Source: Zeugodacus cucurbitae (taxonomy: Eukaryota; Arthropoda; Insecta; Diptera; Tephritidae). From it: 64,000 bases of DNA. Made by a program: the position numbers and the translations under genes. The stretch is taken from the NCBI RefSeq assembly GCF_028554725.1, contig NC_071668.1:18641501-18705500 (forward strand), written 5' to 3'. The notes beneath the pieces were generated by a model. That model did no database searches, was not told the origin of the DNA, and was given only the letters and a program-made list of their open reading frames with translations. Shown here piece by piece: positions 1 through 11,780 of the stretch (its first letter is position 1; each line of letters opens with the position of its first letter).

Positions 1-64
1 TGACTAAAACTACTTTTTATAAAATGTATTATTAATTTATTTAATATATATTTATCCTTTATAG

Positions 65-1736
65 ATCGCTGTTGTTGCTGTCATGTGCAAGCCGCATCGT
101 TGTCCACACATTAATATGACCGGCAACATATGTGTTTACTGTCCCGGTGGGCCAGATAGTGATTTTGAATATTCAACGCAATCGTACACCGGTTATGAAC
201 CAACATCTATGCGTGCCATACGTGCGCGTTATAATCCCTTTCTGCAAACACGTCACCGTGTTGAACAATTGAAGCAACTGGGACATTCAGTAGATAAAGT
301 TGAATTTATTGTAATGGGCGGCACTTTCATGAGTTTGGATGAAAAATATCGCAACGAGTTCATTATGAAATTGCATGACGCACTTAGTGGCCACACCAGT
401 CGTGATCTGAAGGAAGCTATACGTTATTCGGAGATTTCACATACTAAATGCATTGGTATAACGATTGAAACACGTCCGGATTATTGTCTTAAGCGTCATA
501 TCACTGATATGTTGAATTACGGTTGCACACGTTTGGAAATTGGCGTACAGTCGGTGTATGAGGATGTAGCACGCGATACAAATCGTGGTCATACTGTGAA
601 AGCGGTATGCGAAAGTTTCAAGTTGGGCAAGGATTCTGGTTACAAAATTGTTGCGCATATGATGCCTGATTTGCCAAATGTAGATTTTGAACGTGATTTG
701 GAGCAGTTTATTGTGAGTGCAGTTATTTGTTTATTTAATTTTTTTTTTACTGTAAAAACTTATTTTTTTTATAAAATTTTTTTTTTTTTTTTATAAAATT
801 TCTTTTTTTTTAATTTATTTTTTTTTTTTACTATAAATTATATTTTATTGCAGGAATACTTCGAAAATCCAGCCTTCCGCTCGGATGGCTTAAAAATTTA
901 TCCAACGTTGGTGATACGTGGCACTGGTCTATATGAGTTGTGGAAAACTGGTCGCTATAAGTCCTATCCACCATCAATGTTGGTTGATTTGGTGGCAAAG
1001 ATATTGGCATTGGTGCCGCCATGGACGCGCGTCTATCGTGTACAACGCGACATACCAATGCCGCTTGTGAGGTTTGTTAAATAACATATGAAATAAGAAC
1101 TGTTACTAAATTTTTGTTATCTTCACAGTTCCGGTGTGGAGCACGGCAATTTGCGTGAATTGGCGCTGGCGCGTATGAAAGATTGGGGCACAGAGTGTCG
1201 TGACGTGCGCACACGTGAAGTTGGCATACAAGAGATACATAATAAAGTGCGTCCATACGAAATCGAGCTGATACGTCGTGACTACTATGCCAATGGGGGT
1301 TGGGAGACTTTCCTCTCATATGAAGATCCCGAACAGGATATACTTGTGGGTTTATTGCGCTTGCGCAAATGTTCACCAGATACGTACCAAAAGGAGTTGA
1401 CAAAAGTGGGACAATGTTCGATTGTGCGCGAATTGCATGTGTATGGCTCGGTGGTGCCCGTAAGTTCAAGAGATCCGACCAAGTTTCAGCATCAGGTTCG
1501 TAGAAAGTTGTAAATATAATTATGAAAGGTATTTTAAATATTATTGAGCAACTTTTTAGGGTTTCGGCATGTTGTTGATGGAAGAAGCAGCACGTATTGC
1601 AAAGGAGGAACATGGCAGCGTGAAGTTGGCTGTTATTTCTGGTGTGGGAACACGCGCTTATTATCGTAAACTGGGTTATGAGCTGGACGGCCCTTATATG
1701 TCTAAAATGTTACAGGATGACGAGTGGATTGTGTAA
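65..1736 (+). CDS. Elp3: Elp3, Elongator complex catalytic subunit, 3' four exons (5' end outside window)
   Basis: Exons read as 65-712, 854-1071, 1129-1495 and 1560-1736, all with GT/AG borders and compatible phases; together they give 469 residues, while animal ELP3 is about 547, so roughly the first 78 are upstream of the window. ELP3 is the catalytic subunit of Elongator, which makes the cm5/mcm5 group on wobble uridines of tRNA from acetyl-CoA through a radical-SAM reaction. The first exon here carries the Elp3-type cluster motif CX9CX2C (cysteines 13, 23 and 26 of the visible part), then the conserved ETRPDYC and GVQSVYEDV blocks. The C-terminal GNAT-like acetyl-CoA domain has QHQGFGMLLM spanning the last intron and ISGVGTRAYYRKLGY after it. 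No frame break is seen. The gene is tail-to-tail with the transporter at 2149-3745. The intron 713-853 is mostly T runs. Assignment is very secure. Confidence 0.97.
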
Positions 1737-1826
1737 TTATTTGCAGTTATTTTTTACAGCTATAGTTATTTGTAGTTGAAAGACATAAAATGTCCGTTTT
1801 AATAATTTTAAAATTTAATAATTTCT

Positions 1827-1832
1827 AATAAA
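1827..1832 (+). promoter_or_regulatory. Elp3 polyadenylation signal
   Basis: A canonical AATAAA lies 91 bases after the Elp3 stop codon in AT-rich sequence. It is the first good signal downstream, and the next gene converges from the other strand about 320 bases further on. Confidence 0.6.
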
Positions 1833-2148
1833 GTGCAAATAACCGTCTAATTGTGTGTTTTTTTTCTTTTACTTATTATTTATATATTTTGCATATCACG
1901 CTTAAATAATTTTAATATGTACTACTTATAAATATTTTTTCTTACAGATTTTGTAGATCTCAAGCACAAATAAATAATTAAATGATTACAAGGAACTACT
2001 AAAAGCCGTTCATCAAGTCGCATGAGGTTCTGTACTACAATACGTATGTACAAATATATTTGGAATAATATATACATAAATAGTCAGTACTTCTTCGAAA
2101 TGTGTGCATGTGCCTTGTGGGAGTGTAGCGAGCATTGTACAGCAAGAA

Positions 2149-3745
2149 TCACACAATAGCCTCAGCTGAGCCGAATACCATGAACACTGTCCAACCGACT
2201 AAATTAATAGCGGCTGCAGTGCTGAAAACGATTGGCCAACTTTGTGTGATCTCCAAAATATGTCCAGCGAGGTAGACACCTAAAAATCCCGGCACCGCGC
2301 CAACAGTATTCATCAAGCCGAAAACACTGCCGGAATGTGATGGCGCTAAATCTTGTGGATTCACAGTGACAGCATTGTTGTGGAAGCCAGTGCCACCTGC
2401 AAAACAAAAAAAAATATTTTTTTTTCATAAAGAATTGCAGTTAAATTAAGTCAGAGTCGACTCACCAATGATAACGGTCATGCAAATCAGCGCTGTATGA
2501 AAATCACTTGTGCGCGCCATAATGAATAACGCTAGATTCTGTGAGGCGAAGCAGCAACTCTGTATGATCTTTCTCACCGCCGATGTAGACCACTCACGCG
2601 CCAATAAGCGGCCGGTTAAATAGCGTGCGAATAAAGTGCATGGCGGCAGCGCAAGCCATGGTATCATATTGACCACCCACACTTTGGCATGCGGAAAGCC
2701 ATCGTGGAAATATGTGGGCAGCCAAGAGAGCAAAACGAAGAAGCAATTCATTTCGCATGCATGCGTAAGCACACACGCCCAGAATGAGAGCTTTCGGAAG
2801 TAGCGCAGCCACGGCACATTGTCCGGTATTTGTTTATTGGCACATAGACGTGATGGCACCGATACATTAATAATGCGTCCACGTTCACCAGCCATCGTGT
2901 AGTAGCGCAGCATTAATGCCCAAGAAATGCCCAAAAAGCCGATTACGCGAAATACATATGGCCAACCGAAGTAGTCGAGCACAAATGAGCCGAGACTGCC
3001 GGTGAGCAAAGTGCCTAGCGCAGAACCGGCGGTGAGTAGACCAAAGAAACTTGTGCGTTCATTCGAGCAGAGATTCTAAAAAAAAGCACATAGAAATTAT
3101 AGTACAAGTTTAATTTTAAAAAAGTTTTGAGACTCACTTGACTCGTCAAACTAATCATGCTTGGAAAGTGAACACCTTGGAATGCGCCATTTATAATACG
3201 TATAGTGACAATAAACGGTATGGAATACGCCTTAATCGCTGTTGCATTCCATATAATATTTGGCATAAAGAATGTAATCAATGACCAGCCAATGGCAGCG
3301 AAAAGTATAACACGTTGTCCACCAAAACGATCACTAAAATAACCGCCCACCACCTGGAAACAACAAAACAACCACAACAAATGGGTAAGTTAATTTGTAA
3401 ACTCTAATATTTACAAATATTTCTTCGTTCAAAACACCTGTGTCAATGTGTAGCCCCAGAAGAATGAACTTAACACAGTACCCGAGTCAGTTTTGCTCCA
3501 CTTCTGTTCTGCCGCAACAGCGGGTATTAGTAAAGGCATTGACGTGCGCGTTGAGTACAGCATTAATGTGCCTGTGATGAGTGTGAGGAACCATACACGC
3601 TTTTCTTGGCTGTAAAAATGAATTGTAATTAAACATATTGCTTGCATAAAGTAGTGCTTTGATGTATGTACCGTGTCCAAGCGTTTTGACTGTCCACAAG
3701 TTCGCCTCGCAGCAGCGAATATTTAAGTTTCTCATCCATACTCAT
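2149..3745 (-). CDS. SLC17A9: SLC17A9-like vesicular nucleotide transporter (MFS), complete, five exons
   Basis: Minus-strand exons 3672-3745, 3438-3609, 3138-3353, 2466-3075 and 2149-2396 join in frame to 439 residues, matching the ~436 of human SLC17A9. The family is a major-facilitator transporter that loads nucleotides such as ATP into secretory vesicles using membrane potential. Visible hallmarks are a first membrane helix after a short cytosolic N-terminus, SFFWGYTLTQVVGGYFSDRFGG (MFS motif A, about residues 72-94), QGVHFPSM, a central loop containing VPWLRYFRK, LLSWLPTYF, and the late NPQDLAPSHSGSVFGLMNTVGA segment before the last two helices. All donors and acceptors are GT/AG. The start at 3745 is the first in-frame ATG, with a second Met two codons later (MSMDEK). 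Transport substrate is inferred from family resemblance only; another SLC17 anion transporter is the main alternative. Confidence 0.88.
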
Positions 3746-4370
3746 TTTGTATTATTATTTATTATTTTCTTTTATTTTGTGCTGCTTTTGTGTGTTGTTT
3801 TTTTTTTGTTTATATAGTTGGTTCTAATATTCCACGTAGTAAATATTTTTTTTCCTGTCCAACACTTATGCTCTTGTAATCATTTCGAAAGTATTGGATT
3901 CAAATCTCATATATTCATTACTTTTGCTGTTACACATTATATTATTTGTGCGCTTCCATCGAAAATAATATATATTCGGTATTTTTATTTAATTATTTTA
4001 TTAAAAATAAACGCCACGAAAAACTATTTGTATCGCACCGCCACTCAATTGGAACAAATACAACAACCAATCAGCTGTGGCGATAAAGTGTTCACGGTAG
4101 TTGAATGAAAACAGGCATTCACAATGGTAGTAAATAGTTTATTTTTTCTTATACCCAGTGTAGTGGTTGTTGTTAGGGTATTCTATCATTTTGGTTAATT
4201 TTTTATATCATCCATTATTGAATTTCTTTATTTCATAGCACTCCTAACCACCAAAGAGAATTGTACTTAAACCAAATGCTCATCACTTAGTGTACTATCT
4301 TTGGTATATGTATATGGCATATCCTTAAATGTATGATTTTATGATTTTCTTTATTGAATGTGGTTTCTTT
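3746..4370. other. 5' flank of the SLC17A9-like gene
   Basis: AT-rich sequence without a supported coding region. It must hold the promoter and 5' UTR of the transporter on the minus strand, but no clear core motif could be assigned. Confidence 0.4.
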
Positions 4371-4378
4371 CAAATTCA

Positions 4379-4712
4379 CAGGTTTCCTATGGAACCAAGT
4401 AAATGAAGAAGTGTTGATTTGATTTTGAAGACGATGATCCCAATGTACCAACGACAAATAACTCAATAATTTGGACAGATTCCTCTCCTTTATCTAGTGC
4501 TCCTACTAACTGAGGCTTGGTATATTAGCACATCCTTCAATATAAGCTCTCCACGGAAAGTAGTCCCTTAATTACAAAATCCACAGGTTTCCGTTGGAAC
4601 CAACTAGATAAAAAAGTTCTGATGATCCCAAAGTACCAACGATAAATAATCCGATGATTTTAATAGTTTCTTCTCATTCTTCCTAGAAGCTCATACTAAC
4701 TGAGGCTTGACA
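4379..4712 (+). repeat. Imperfect direct duplication, two copies
   Basis: The segment at about 4379-4525 recurs at about 4583-4712. Both begin with CACAGGTTTCC..TGGAACCAA, pass through GATGATCCCAA.GTACCAACGA.AAATAA and end in ACTAACTGAGGCTTG. The second copy lacks roughly 18 bases after the TTGAT/TCTGAT position. It abuts the LINE fragment that follows, so it may belong to a decayed element rather than to the host gene. Confidence 0.7.
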
Positions 4713-5400
4713 AAGACATCAACGAGATCTAAAAGCGCTTTCATCATATGAAACGAAGTCCCGCTTGGTCAGAGAATGCGTGGATAGACTTAATTATCTA
4801 TCAACGTGCAACAAAGTTCACCTCATCTGGGTGCCGGGACATAAAGGGATAGAAGGGAACGAAATTGCAGACGAGCTATCTCGTTCAGTCCAGAACCTTT
4901 TCTGGCAGTAGGTCCCTATACTATCCGGGATATGTTCCGAGCCGAAGAAAGAAGAGATAGGGAGGAGCATTGGCGCCAGTCAGCTGGATTGCACCAATCA
5001 AAGGTTATATTTGGAGGTTATAACGCCAAAAGATTTAAGAGCTTAATAAACCTCTCAAGGAGCAAACTAAGGGTATTGGTGGGTATATACACGGACCACT
5101 GCAAGCTCAGGAAACACCTTAATAATCTGGGCTTGGTCTCATCGCGGACCTGCCGCTTCTGTGACATGGAGGATGATACTCCCCTACACATACCATTGGA
5201 ATGTGTAGCGCTTCATAGGAGCAGGTGCAAAATTTTAGGATATACCATCCCAACAGAGGGGCGCATCGTCTCCCTTAATCCTAGGACCATCCTGGAATTT
5301 GTCAGGGTACTGGAACTAATGGAGTCGCTGTAGACTTGGAGAGTACACAATAGACCACTGGTCGTGGTGCTTTCCTCGTCTCATCTATCTATCTAGACAC
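4713..5400 (+). mobile_element. 5'-truncated non-LTR retrotransposon: RNase H plus C-terminal zinc-knuckle region, frameshifted
   Basis: A frame from about 4715 reads through an RNase H motif HLIWVPGHKGIEGNEIADEL, typical of LINE-encoded RNase H, and meets a stop at about 4908. The continuation is in another frame (around 4900-5333) and contains RDREEHW, a run of basic residues and a C-terminal CX2C...H...C knuckle (CRFCDMEDDTPLHIPLEC). This is the end of an ORF2 of the I/Jockey-like type. The likely 3' UTR ends near 5395 in a CTATCTATCT tail. The reverse transcriptase and endonuclease are absent, so this is a dead 5'-truncated copy. Confidence 0.85.
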
Positions 5401-6950
5401 CAACAAATATGTATATACTATTGATTTTCTTGTTCTTTATCGAGATTTGGGATGCGGCAAAACCTGAAATGTATACAGTTTCTTTCTTTCCGAACCCTGC
5501 TATTTTTGAAAGGATTGTTTTTTTCCTTTCTAAAGCACATGAAAGCTCTATTCGTTCTATAAATAGATGTATCCACCAAACCTCATATGATTTCCGATAT
5601 TTGACTTTTCAATCGAATATTCTATAATATTTGAATACATTCTAAATACTCCAAACAATTTTCAGTAATTTCCTTTTTACAACACAAAATTAACGTTCCC
5701 ATATGATCTGCGGTTCTACGTCATACTACTACTATGTTCTGCTAGGAGTCCGGTTCATTTCCTTTATTTAGACGATGTCCATCTTGGCGCCAGTGCCATG
5801 CACCACTTCCTTTCAAAAATTAAAAAAAATCTTTAATTGAGATCTTTCGCAAAAATTCCAATGATCAACGTGATATTTACACAAACACTTCATGCTCTAG
5901 TTACGCTTTCTATTTGGCTTTCGTCATATGAACTGAAGGGTATCAAGAGCAAGAGAAAATATTATAAGAGTCTAAGGTAGAAAGGGAAATGGTCTACATT
6001 ATCACGGTTTTGTTCAAATCGGCAAAAACTTCGCCAACTCAGTTAAAGCGAGTTTATAGAAACTGACAAGAATGAGTTCACGAAAATCCATGTCTAAGGT
6101 CAAATTAAAATGGGATCGAAACTCGTCAAAACCAATCCTACAACTGCTGCAAACTACGACCTACTCTCCCTGATTTACTTTATCTTCCTTCAACTGAGAA
6201 ATCATATATCTGTTTCGGAAGGTGGTGGTTGAAAGGAGATTTGATCATGCAGAGGTTCCAATAGTTATAGATACCTCCTTACATAACCAAATGAAATACT
6301 CAACCTAGAGTTCTTCACATATTGACGGGCGAACTTTTCATGGCTCTTCGTACTAAACTATAAAAAAAGGAAACAAAGAATTCAATTTTCGTAGAATTAC
6401 AGAAAGTTTCAGTTCTACCAAATACCCCCTTGTTCATTAGAAAACTAATTGTGAAGTGCCAGAAAATATAATTAATGGAAAAATCTTCGTGCAGCCTGAG
6501 AAAACATGCACTTCCGTTCATTAATTTCATGCCGCGCCTACAAATGAATTTTAACAGTGAAATTAAATAAAATTTAATTACTATAACATAATCGATAACG
6601 GTAATGCAGCTAGTGAACTTTTTATTACAATTGCTGCATATTTTATGCGTGAGCAAGAGCAATTAATTCAATATAGGAACGACTGATTACTTCTCAATAA
6701 AATCAACATGCCACAACATATTGGTTTTGGAAGACGCCACGGAAAGCACTCATGGATCAGTTGCAACCAGTGATCCGCTATGTGATGTATATACAGTTGT
6801 GAGGAGAATATTAGCATTTTTTCTGATGAAATACAATTAAGAATATGTATCTTAAGTGTCGTAATCGAGTGAATTGAATTAGTAACCCACCTCCCGATGA
6901 GTCGATCCACATATTACCAAACCATATAGACATAAAGTTATATAATTTTC
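5401..6950. other. No recognisable feature
   Basis: AT-rich intergenic sequence between two LINE relics. Short open frames occur on both strands but none shows family resemblance, splice structure or codon organisation that I could support. Confidence 0.4.
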
Positions 6951-8170
6951 TTATTTACTGGCGTAGACACCGCTTACGCGATTATAGTATAGTGTCATCC
7001 CTTTTTTACCAAGTTCAGCCAGTTCCTTTCCACCTTCTCTTTCCAACGGTGTGGAAGTCATCCTCATCCTCTGCTTCCCCCGGCAGGTACTGACTGCATC
7101 GTATAATCTCAGAGCTGCAGTGTTCTCATTCATCCAGAACCATCTAGTGTTGTCATTGTCCATACCTCCGTACCATATAGAAAAACGAAAATGATGAGGG
7201 ACTTGGGTCTCTGTTAGTCGAGAGAGAATTTTACTTATAGTTCATCTTGTCATCGTTCACTACCAGAGCCTTCCTTCTCCAGTCTGGAATAGGCAGAACT
7301 AACGACGGTTGTTGAGGCCAACGATTATGATATCATCGGCGTACGTAAGCAGCCCTCTTTTTTCTTCTCTTTTCTCTTTTCTTTAATTTTTTTCAGCAAA
7401 AGATTTCAGAAGCCACACGATAGTTAGTCAGCTTGTCTGAAACCTCGTTTAGTAACGAAGTGCTCGGAGGGGGCCTACCCGATACTGACGGAGCTTTTGG
7501 TATTGCTTAACTTCAGTTTATACAACCATATTAGTTTTGCGGGTATACCAAATTCAGACATTGCGGCATAGAGGCAGGTTCTTTTCGTGCTGTCGAAAGT
7601 TGCTTTAAAATCGGTGAAAAGGTGGTGTGTGTCGATCCTTTTTTTCACGGGTCTTCTCCAAGATTTGGCGCATGGTGAATATCTGGTCCTTGGTGGATTT
7701 TCCAGGTCTAAAGCCACACTGATAAGGTCTGATCAGTTCGTTGACGGTGGGCTTTAGTCTTTCACACAATACACACAACAGGACCTTATATGCGATATTG
7801 AGGATACTTATACCACGATAATTAGCGCAGATTGTGGGATTGGGCTGAGCACACTGAGATTCCAATCGTCAGGCATGCTTTCTTCCGACCATATTCTACA
7901 AAGAAGCTGATGCATGCATCTTATCAGTTCTTCGCTGCCGTATTTGAATAGTTTGTCCGGTAATCCAACGGCCCCAGCCGCTTTGTTGTTCTTCAAGCGG
8001 GTAATTGCTATTATAATTTCTTCATGGTCGGGTAATGGAACATCTATTCCATCGTCATCGATTAGGGAATCGGGTTCACCATCTCCTGGTGTTGTACTTT
8101 CATTGCCATTCAGCAGGTCGGAGAAGTGTTCCCTCCATTACTTGACTAGACAAATAATCTGGCTTGTTCC
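6951..8170 (-). mobile_element. Degenerate LINE: reverse transcriptase and 3' end
   Basis: Read on the minus strand from 8170 down, broken frames spell a LINE reverse transcriptase. In order they show LLNGNESTTPGDGEPDSL, then LKNNKAAGAVGLPDKLFKYG, ANYRGISILNIAYKVLL, PYQCGFRPGKSTKDQIF, FTDFKATFDS (palm motif), RGFRQAD, and TYADDIIIVGL (catalytic YADD, about 7310-7350). A frame at 6951-7163 is likely the carboxy end (MDNDNTRWF, then KELAEL). At least three frameshifts and a C/T-rich insertion before the YADD box show it is dead. The same kind of 3' end recurs at about 50.2-50.5 kb. Confidence 0.85.
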
Positions 8171-8890
8171 GTTTATCTAAAACCGGCTGTAGTTGAAATG
8201 GCCGTTGAGAGAAACATATTTATCCTCTATTTTAAATCTTTTTGGAACCTCATGGTAACAAATCTTCTAAAAAAACATTTTTTACTTCACTCCCAATATT
8301 TTGCTCGACACTGTCGACCTGCCTATCAACTGCACTCCCTTCAAAATATAAAACATTTGTTTATTTATTTTGTTTGGCCCTCGAGCATGAGAAACGTCTT
8401 ACGTCTGAAGCACTCATGGCAAGATGCAGTGAGTGGAAGAGCTAAGAGGGCGAAGGCACATGCCAGCAGAACATGTACTCTTGTATACTCGACTTTGCTT
8501 GCACACAAATAGATTAGAGGCATTCATCTTGTAGTCATATGTCTATGTTTGTAAATGTGTGACTTCATAAAAACAACAGCATCCCTATTTTTATGAATTA
8601 TGCCCCCACTAACGATCAATGAAGATCATCGCTAAGCTGATAGCGCACATTCGCTATAGCCTGCTAACCCCACTACTCTCACCCACACGACGCTTTTTTA
8701 ACTACACACGAACACGCACACGACTACTACAGACACTCATACACTCACATAGAAAGTGTGTGTTTTCACTCTATCATATCATATGCAGGCTTTGTGCCGT
8801 TAGTTATTAATCAAACCGATTTTCCTGCATCCACAGTTTTTGGTTTTTTGCTTCCTTATACAAATAAACAACCACACAGACGCAGAAGAT
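8171..8890. other. Intergenic flank upstream of the A/B gene pair
   Basis: No coding feature supported. The part from 8690 is rich in ACAC/CACT short repeats. It leads into the candidate 5' exon of gene A. Confidence 0.35.
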
Positions 8891-8899
8891 CTTCAGTGC

Positions 8900-9110
8900 A
8901 ACGCTGTCGGCTTGCTCTCAAACTCTCAACGACTGCGTGCTTCGTCGTCAAAGTCAGCTGGCTTCTAAATATTGCACTGTTCAACTCAGAATCCATTCGC
9001 TTGTCGAACCTCGTGCTGGAAAGTCATCCGATTTGGCGGTGTGATTAATTGCCGCAGTGTTGAAGATTAGTGTGTTGGCTGCTAGATCCTATTAAGTGTA
9101 AGATCTAGAA
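8900..9110 (+). promoter_or_regulatory. Candidate promoter/5' non-coding exon of gene A
   Basis: This non-coding stretch shares ordered words with a stretch at 24770-24850 upstream of gene B: CATTCGC(T/A)TGTCGAA, TG(C/T)..TGG, and TAGATCCTAT followed by AAGT. A and B are tandem paralogs, so the shared blocks probably represent a duplicated promoter and first exon. No transcript evidence is available. If correct, gene A has a roughly 7-kb intron before its start-codon exon. Confidence 0.45.
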
Positions 9111-9231
9111 CTGTTCAAAAGTTAAGCTAGCGCTAATAAGTTGATTATAACGAATACTCGGTGAGCATTAAAGTGCGCCGTTACCATTTTCATTGATGTG
9201 AGGACTTTTTGAAAACAAGAACAAAAATTTC

Positions 9232-9485
9232 GACAAAACCGAATAAAAAATAATAATTTTAATAAATAAAAAGTAAAATAAAATTAAATATTAATATTAA
9301 ATTAAATCAAAAATTAAATTAAAACAAATTAAAAAAGAAATAAATTAATGTAGATAAAAAAAATTAAACTAATATAAATTAAAAAAAAAAAAATAATAAT
9401 AAAAAATTAACGAAAAAAGATTGTATTTAATCGTTTAAAAATATTAAAAAAATAAAAATAATATTTATATAAATAAAATCCAGTG
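9232..9485. repeat. A-rich low-complexity tract
   Basis: About 250 bases made almost wholly of A with scattered T (AAATTAAAT, AATAAAAT words), with hardly any G or C. It is simple-sequence DNA with no coding signal. Confidence 0.8.
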
Positions 9486-10514
9486 ACCTAATTACCAAAA
9501 GTGATTAAAATAACGGCCTCAAGTGCATATGAACTTTACTAACCTATTAAGGACTTATACGTCACGGTCATCAGTAAATATTCGGCACTGAAATAAGTAC
9601 TTCGATTTTTATTTATCAGTTTAAAGTTCAAGTTCCGGTGCAATATGCGCGTAGAAGTGCATATAAATGAAATTTTCAATTTCTTACTTGGGAGATAATG
9701 CCTAGGCTACTTATACATATACAGTATATATATAAGTCATAGTTATGAATACAAAAATGCAGTTATCAGTGAATTTTCGAGAGACATTTGAATCTAATGA
9801 AATACTTACAAAAAAGTATTTATTCTTGGAAATGTCCAATGCATACAACAAAATATATGCGGACTTATTACATTTGAAATTAGAGATGCCTAATCTCTAA
9901 AAAGTTGAACAACTGGCACATTTATATTTTTGTATACCGGGAATTTGTGACCCTAAACTTTATGCTATTGAACCCTTTTCCGATTTTTATTCTAAAAATA
10001 TTTGCCAATAAAGCATAAACGCTTAAATCAAGTGGGGCAACAACCTATATGTTGTTAAAAATTGATTCCTTCATGTCAATATTGAAGTATCGCTTTTGAA
10101 AGATTTTGCATATCATAAAGCTATATAAAATCTGGTGATCTGAATATATTTTAAATCACCTTTATAGTGCTATATTATTTTTCGATAATAGAGAATCTCA
10201 ACCAAAATTTATTAAAGTCTTAGGACAGTTTTTAATCCTCAAAAACATCTTAAATTTGACAATATTTCTGAGAGCAAGAGAAAGGAATATAATTTCTAAC
10301 TCTCAAGGTAAAAAAAAAATGGCAACAATTGGTCGTATATTCCGAATCAGCTTTTTCTGGAAGATCTCTAGAGGATACCTATATTTTAAGCTTTATATTC
10401 TTGGTATCATCGTCGGTTTAAAAAATGCCATTTGAAATTTAGTTTTTTTTTTTGAAAATCCTAAGCTGTCCCTTTCAACCTATTCGCTAGACCGGTCTTC
10501 TCAGATTATTATAT
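9486..10514. other. No recognisable feature
   Basis: AT-rich sequence, probably intronic to gene A if the candidate first exon near 9 kb is real. Nothing else supported. Confidence 0.35.
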
Positions 10515-11780
10515 CAGGAAAGGCTAAGTTCGGGTTTTACCGAACATTTTATACTTTCGCAATTCATTTACTTAATTCTATTAAGGGGTTACATGGGTTT
10601 CGTGGATTCAATAATTTTTGGCTTATTAATTTCTACAACATCTCAAAAATATTGTCCTAGATTTTCGATCCGAATAATAGTTTTGTAGATACAGACTTTG
10701 GAAGATGTGCGCTCCAAGACAAGTACTACTGTTACTCAAAACTTTAACTTCGTTTTTCTCGGAACCGTGTTTTCAAAGTCGGTTGTCAAAACTACTGAAC
10801 CGATCTTGATGAAATTTTGAACAAGTGTTCGAGATACAATGACGTGCTTGAACGAAGGATTTTATTATTATTTTTTTTGTCAATTGCAACTATTAAAAAA
10901 AAAACAAAATGTCAAGAAAATTTGACAGAAATTTTTATTTTTTATTGGAAAAATGTTTGCCAAAATACCAATTTTTACTTTTTTTAGTCTTTCCTTCGTT
11001 CAAGCACGAGATTATGGTCTTACCTAAAACACCTATTTTTGTTTTTTTTTTGTATTATTTTGGATAATCCTGTCAGGAGTTATGCTGACAACGCGGACGA
11101 ACTATTTTTCCGAGGGGTCACCGGAAATTACGTCGCAATAGAAGAGTTTTACTTTTTTTTTTTTAAATTTCAGAAATTAATCTTTAAATATGTATCTATA
11201 TGATAGAAAAAAGTTGGAATTAAATAACATGGAAAAAATTTACGACAAAACCCATGTAACCCCTTAAGACAATACACAATTTGACGTCATAAAGTCAACT
11301 AGAATATCGAAAGACATTATACTATATATAGTATAAGCGTAAGAGGGAAGAGTGCAATTCCTGGACCGTTTTCGCTCATTTTCGCCACCAAGCTATATTA
11401 CATATATTCAAGACGCTCAGTTAATTTTACTATGAAATCTCACATATTAACCGATATACATATGTATGTATACGGTATAAAGTCCACCGGAAAATCCGTG
11501 TGTGAGGTAAATAGGGAGCTAGAAGAAGATATGACCCTATCTTACCCATTTTTGACACCGAGATTCGAATTTCTATAAAATATCTGAAAGATTTACCAAT
11601 ATTTTCGATAAAACATTTTCCATAAGCACTGAGGTCTTCGTGTACGATGTAGTCATAGAGTAGTTGAGTAGTTAAAGGTCGAATTTGAAATTTTTTTTAA
11701 TGGGTGATTTCACATCTCCAATGAGATTTTGTACAAAGTTTTATATCTGCATTAGTGCTTGATTAAAACGGTTAAAGTGT
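10515..11780 (+). repeat. Diverged copy of an abundant interspersed repeat (family R), interrupted by a MITE
   Basis: Begins with AAGGCTAAGTTCGGG....CCGAAC, the same opening as the full copy at 44408-45481. After the MITE it continues with CATAAAGTC.ACTAG and CGGTATAAAGTCCACCGG, words also found in the 59.5-kb copy. The right part is heavily decayed, so the end at ~11780 is approximate. It is non-coding. Confidence 0.75.
10581..11267 (+). mobile_element. TTAA-flanked MITE, piggyBac-like, copy 1
   Basis: Bounded by TTAAGGGGTTACATGGGTTT at the left and its perfect reverse complement AAACCCATGTAACCCCTTAA at the right. That gives 16-bp terminal inverted repeats next to a TTAA target duplication, the signature of piggyBac-type transposition. 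It is about 687 bp with no coding capacity. It sits inside the family R repeat, so it arrived later. A second, inverted copy lies at 12923-13522. Confidence 0.85.

Noticed and set aside
713..796. Continuation of the Elp3 exon into a phenylalanine-rich tail
   Set aside because: It is intron: a GTGAGT donor at 713 and a clean acceptor at 853 restore the conserved EQFI-EYFENPAF junction; the F run is poly-T.
7914..8180. Plus-strand open frame of 88 codons
   Set aside because: Antisense of the LINE reverse transcriptase region on the minus strand.
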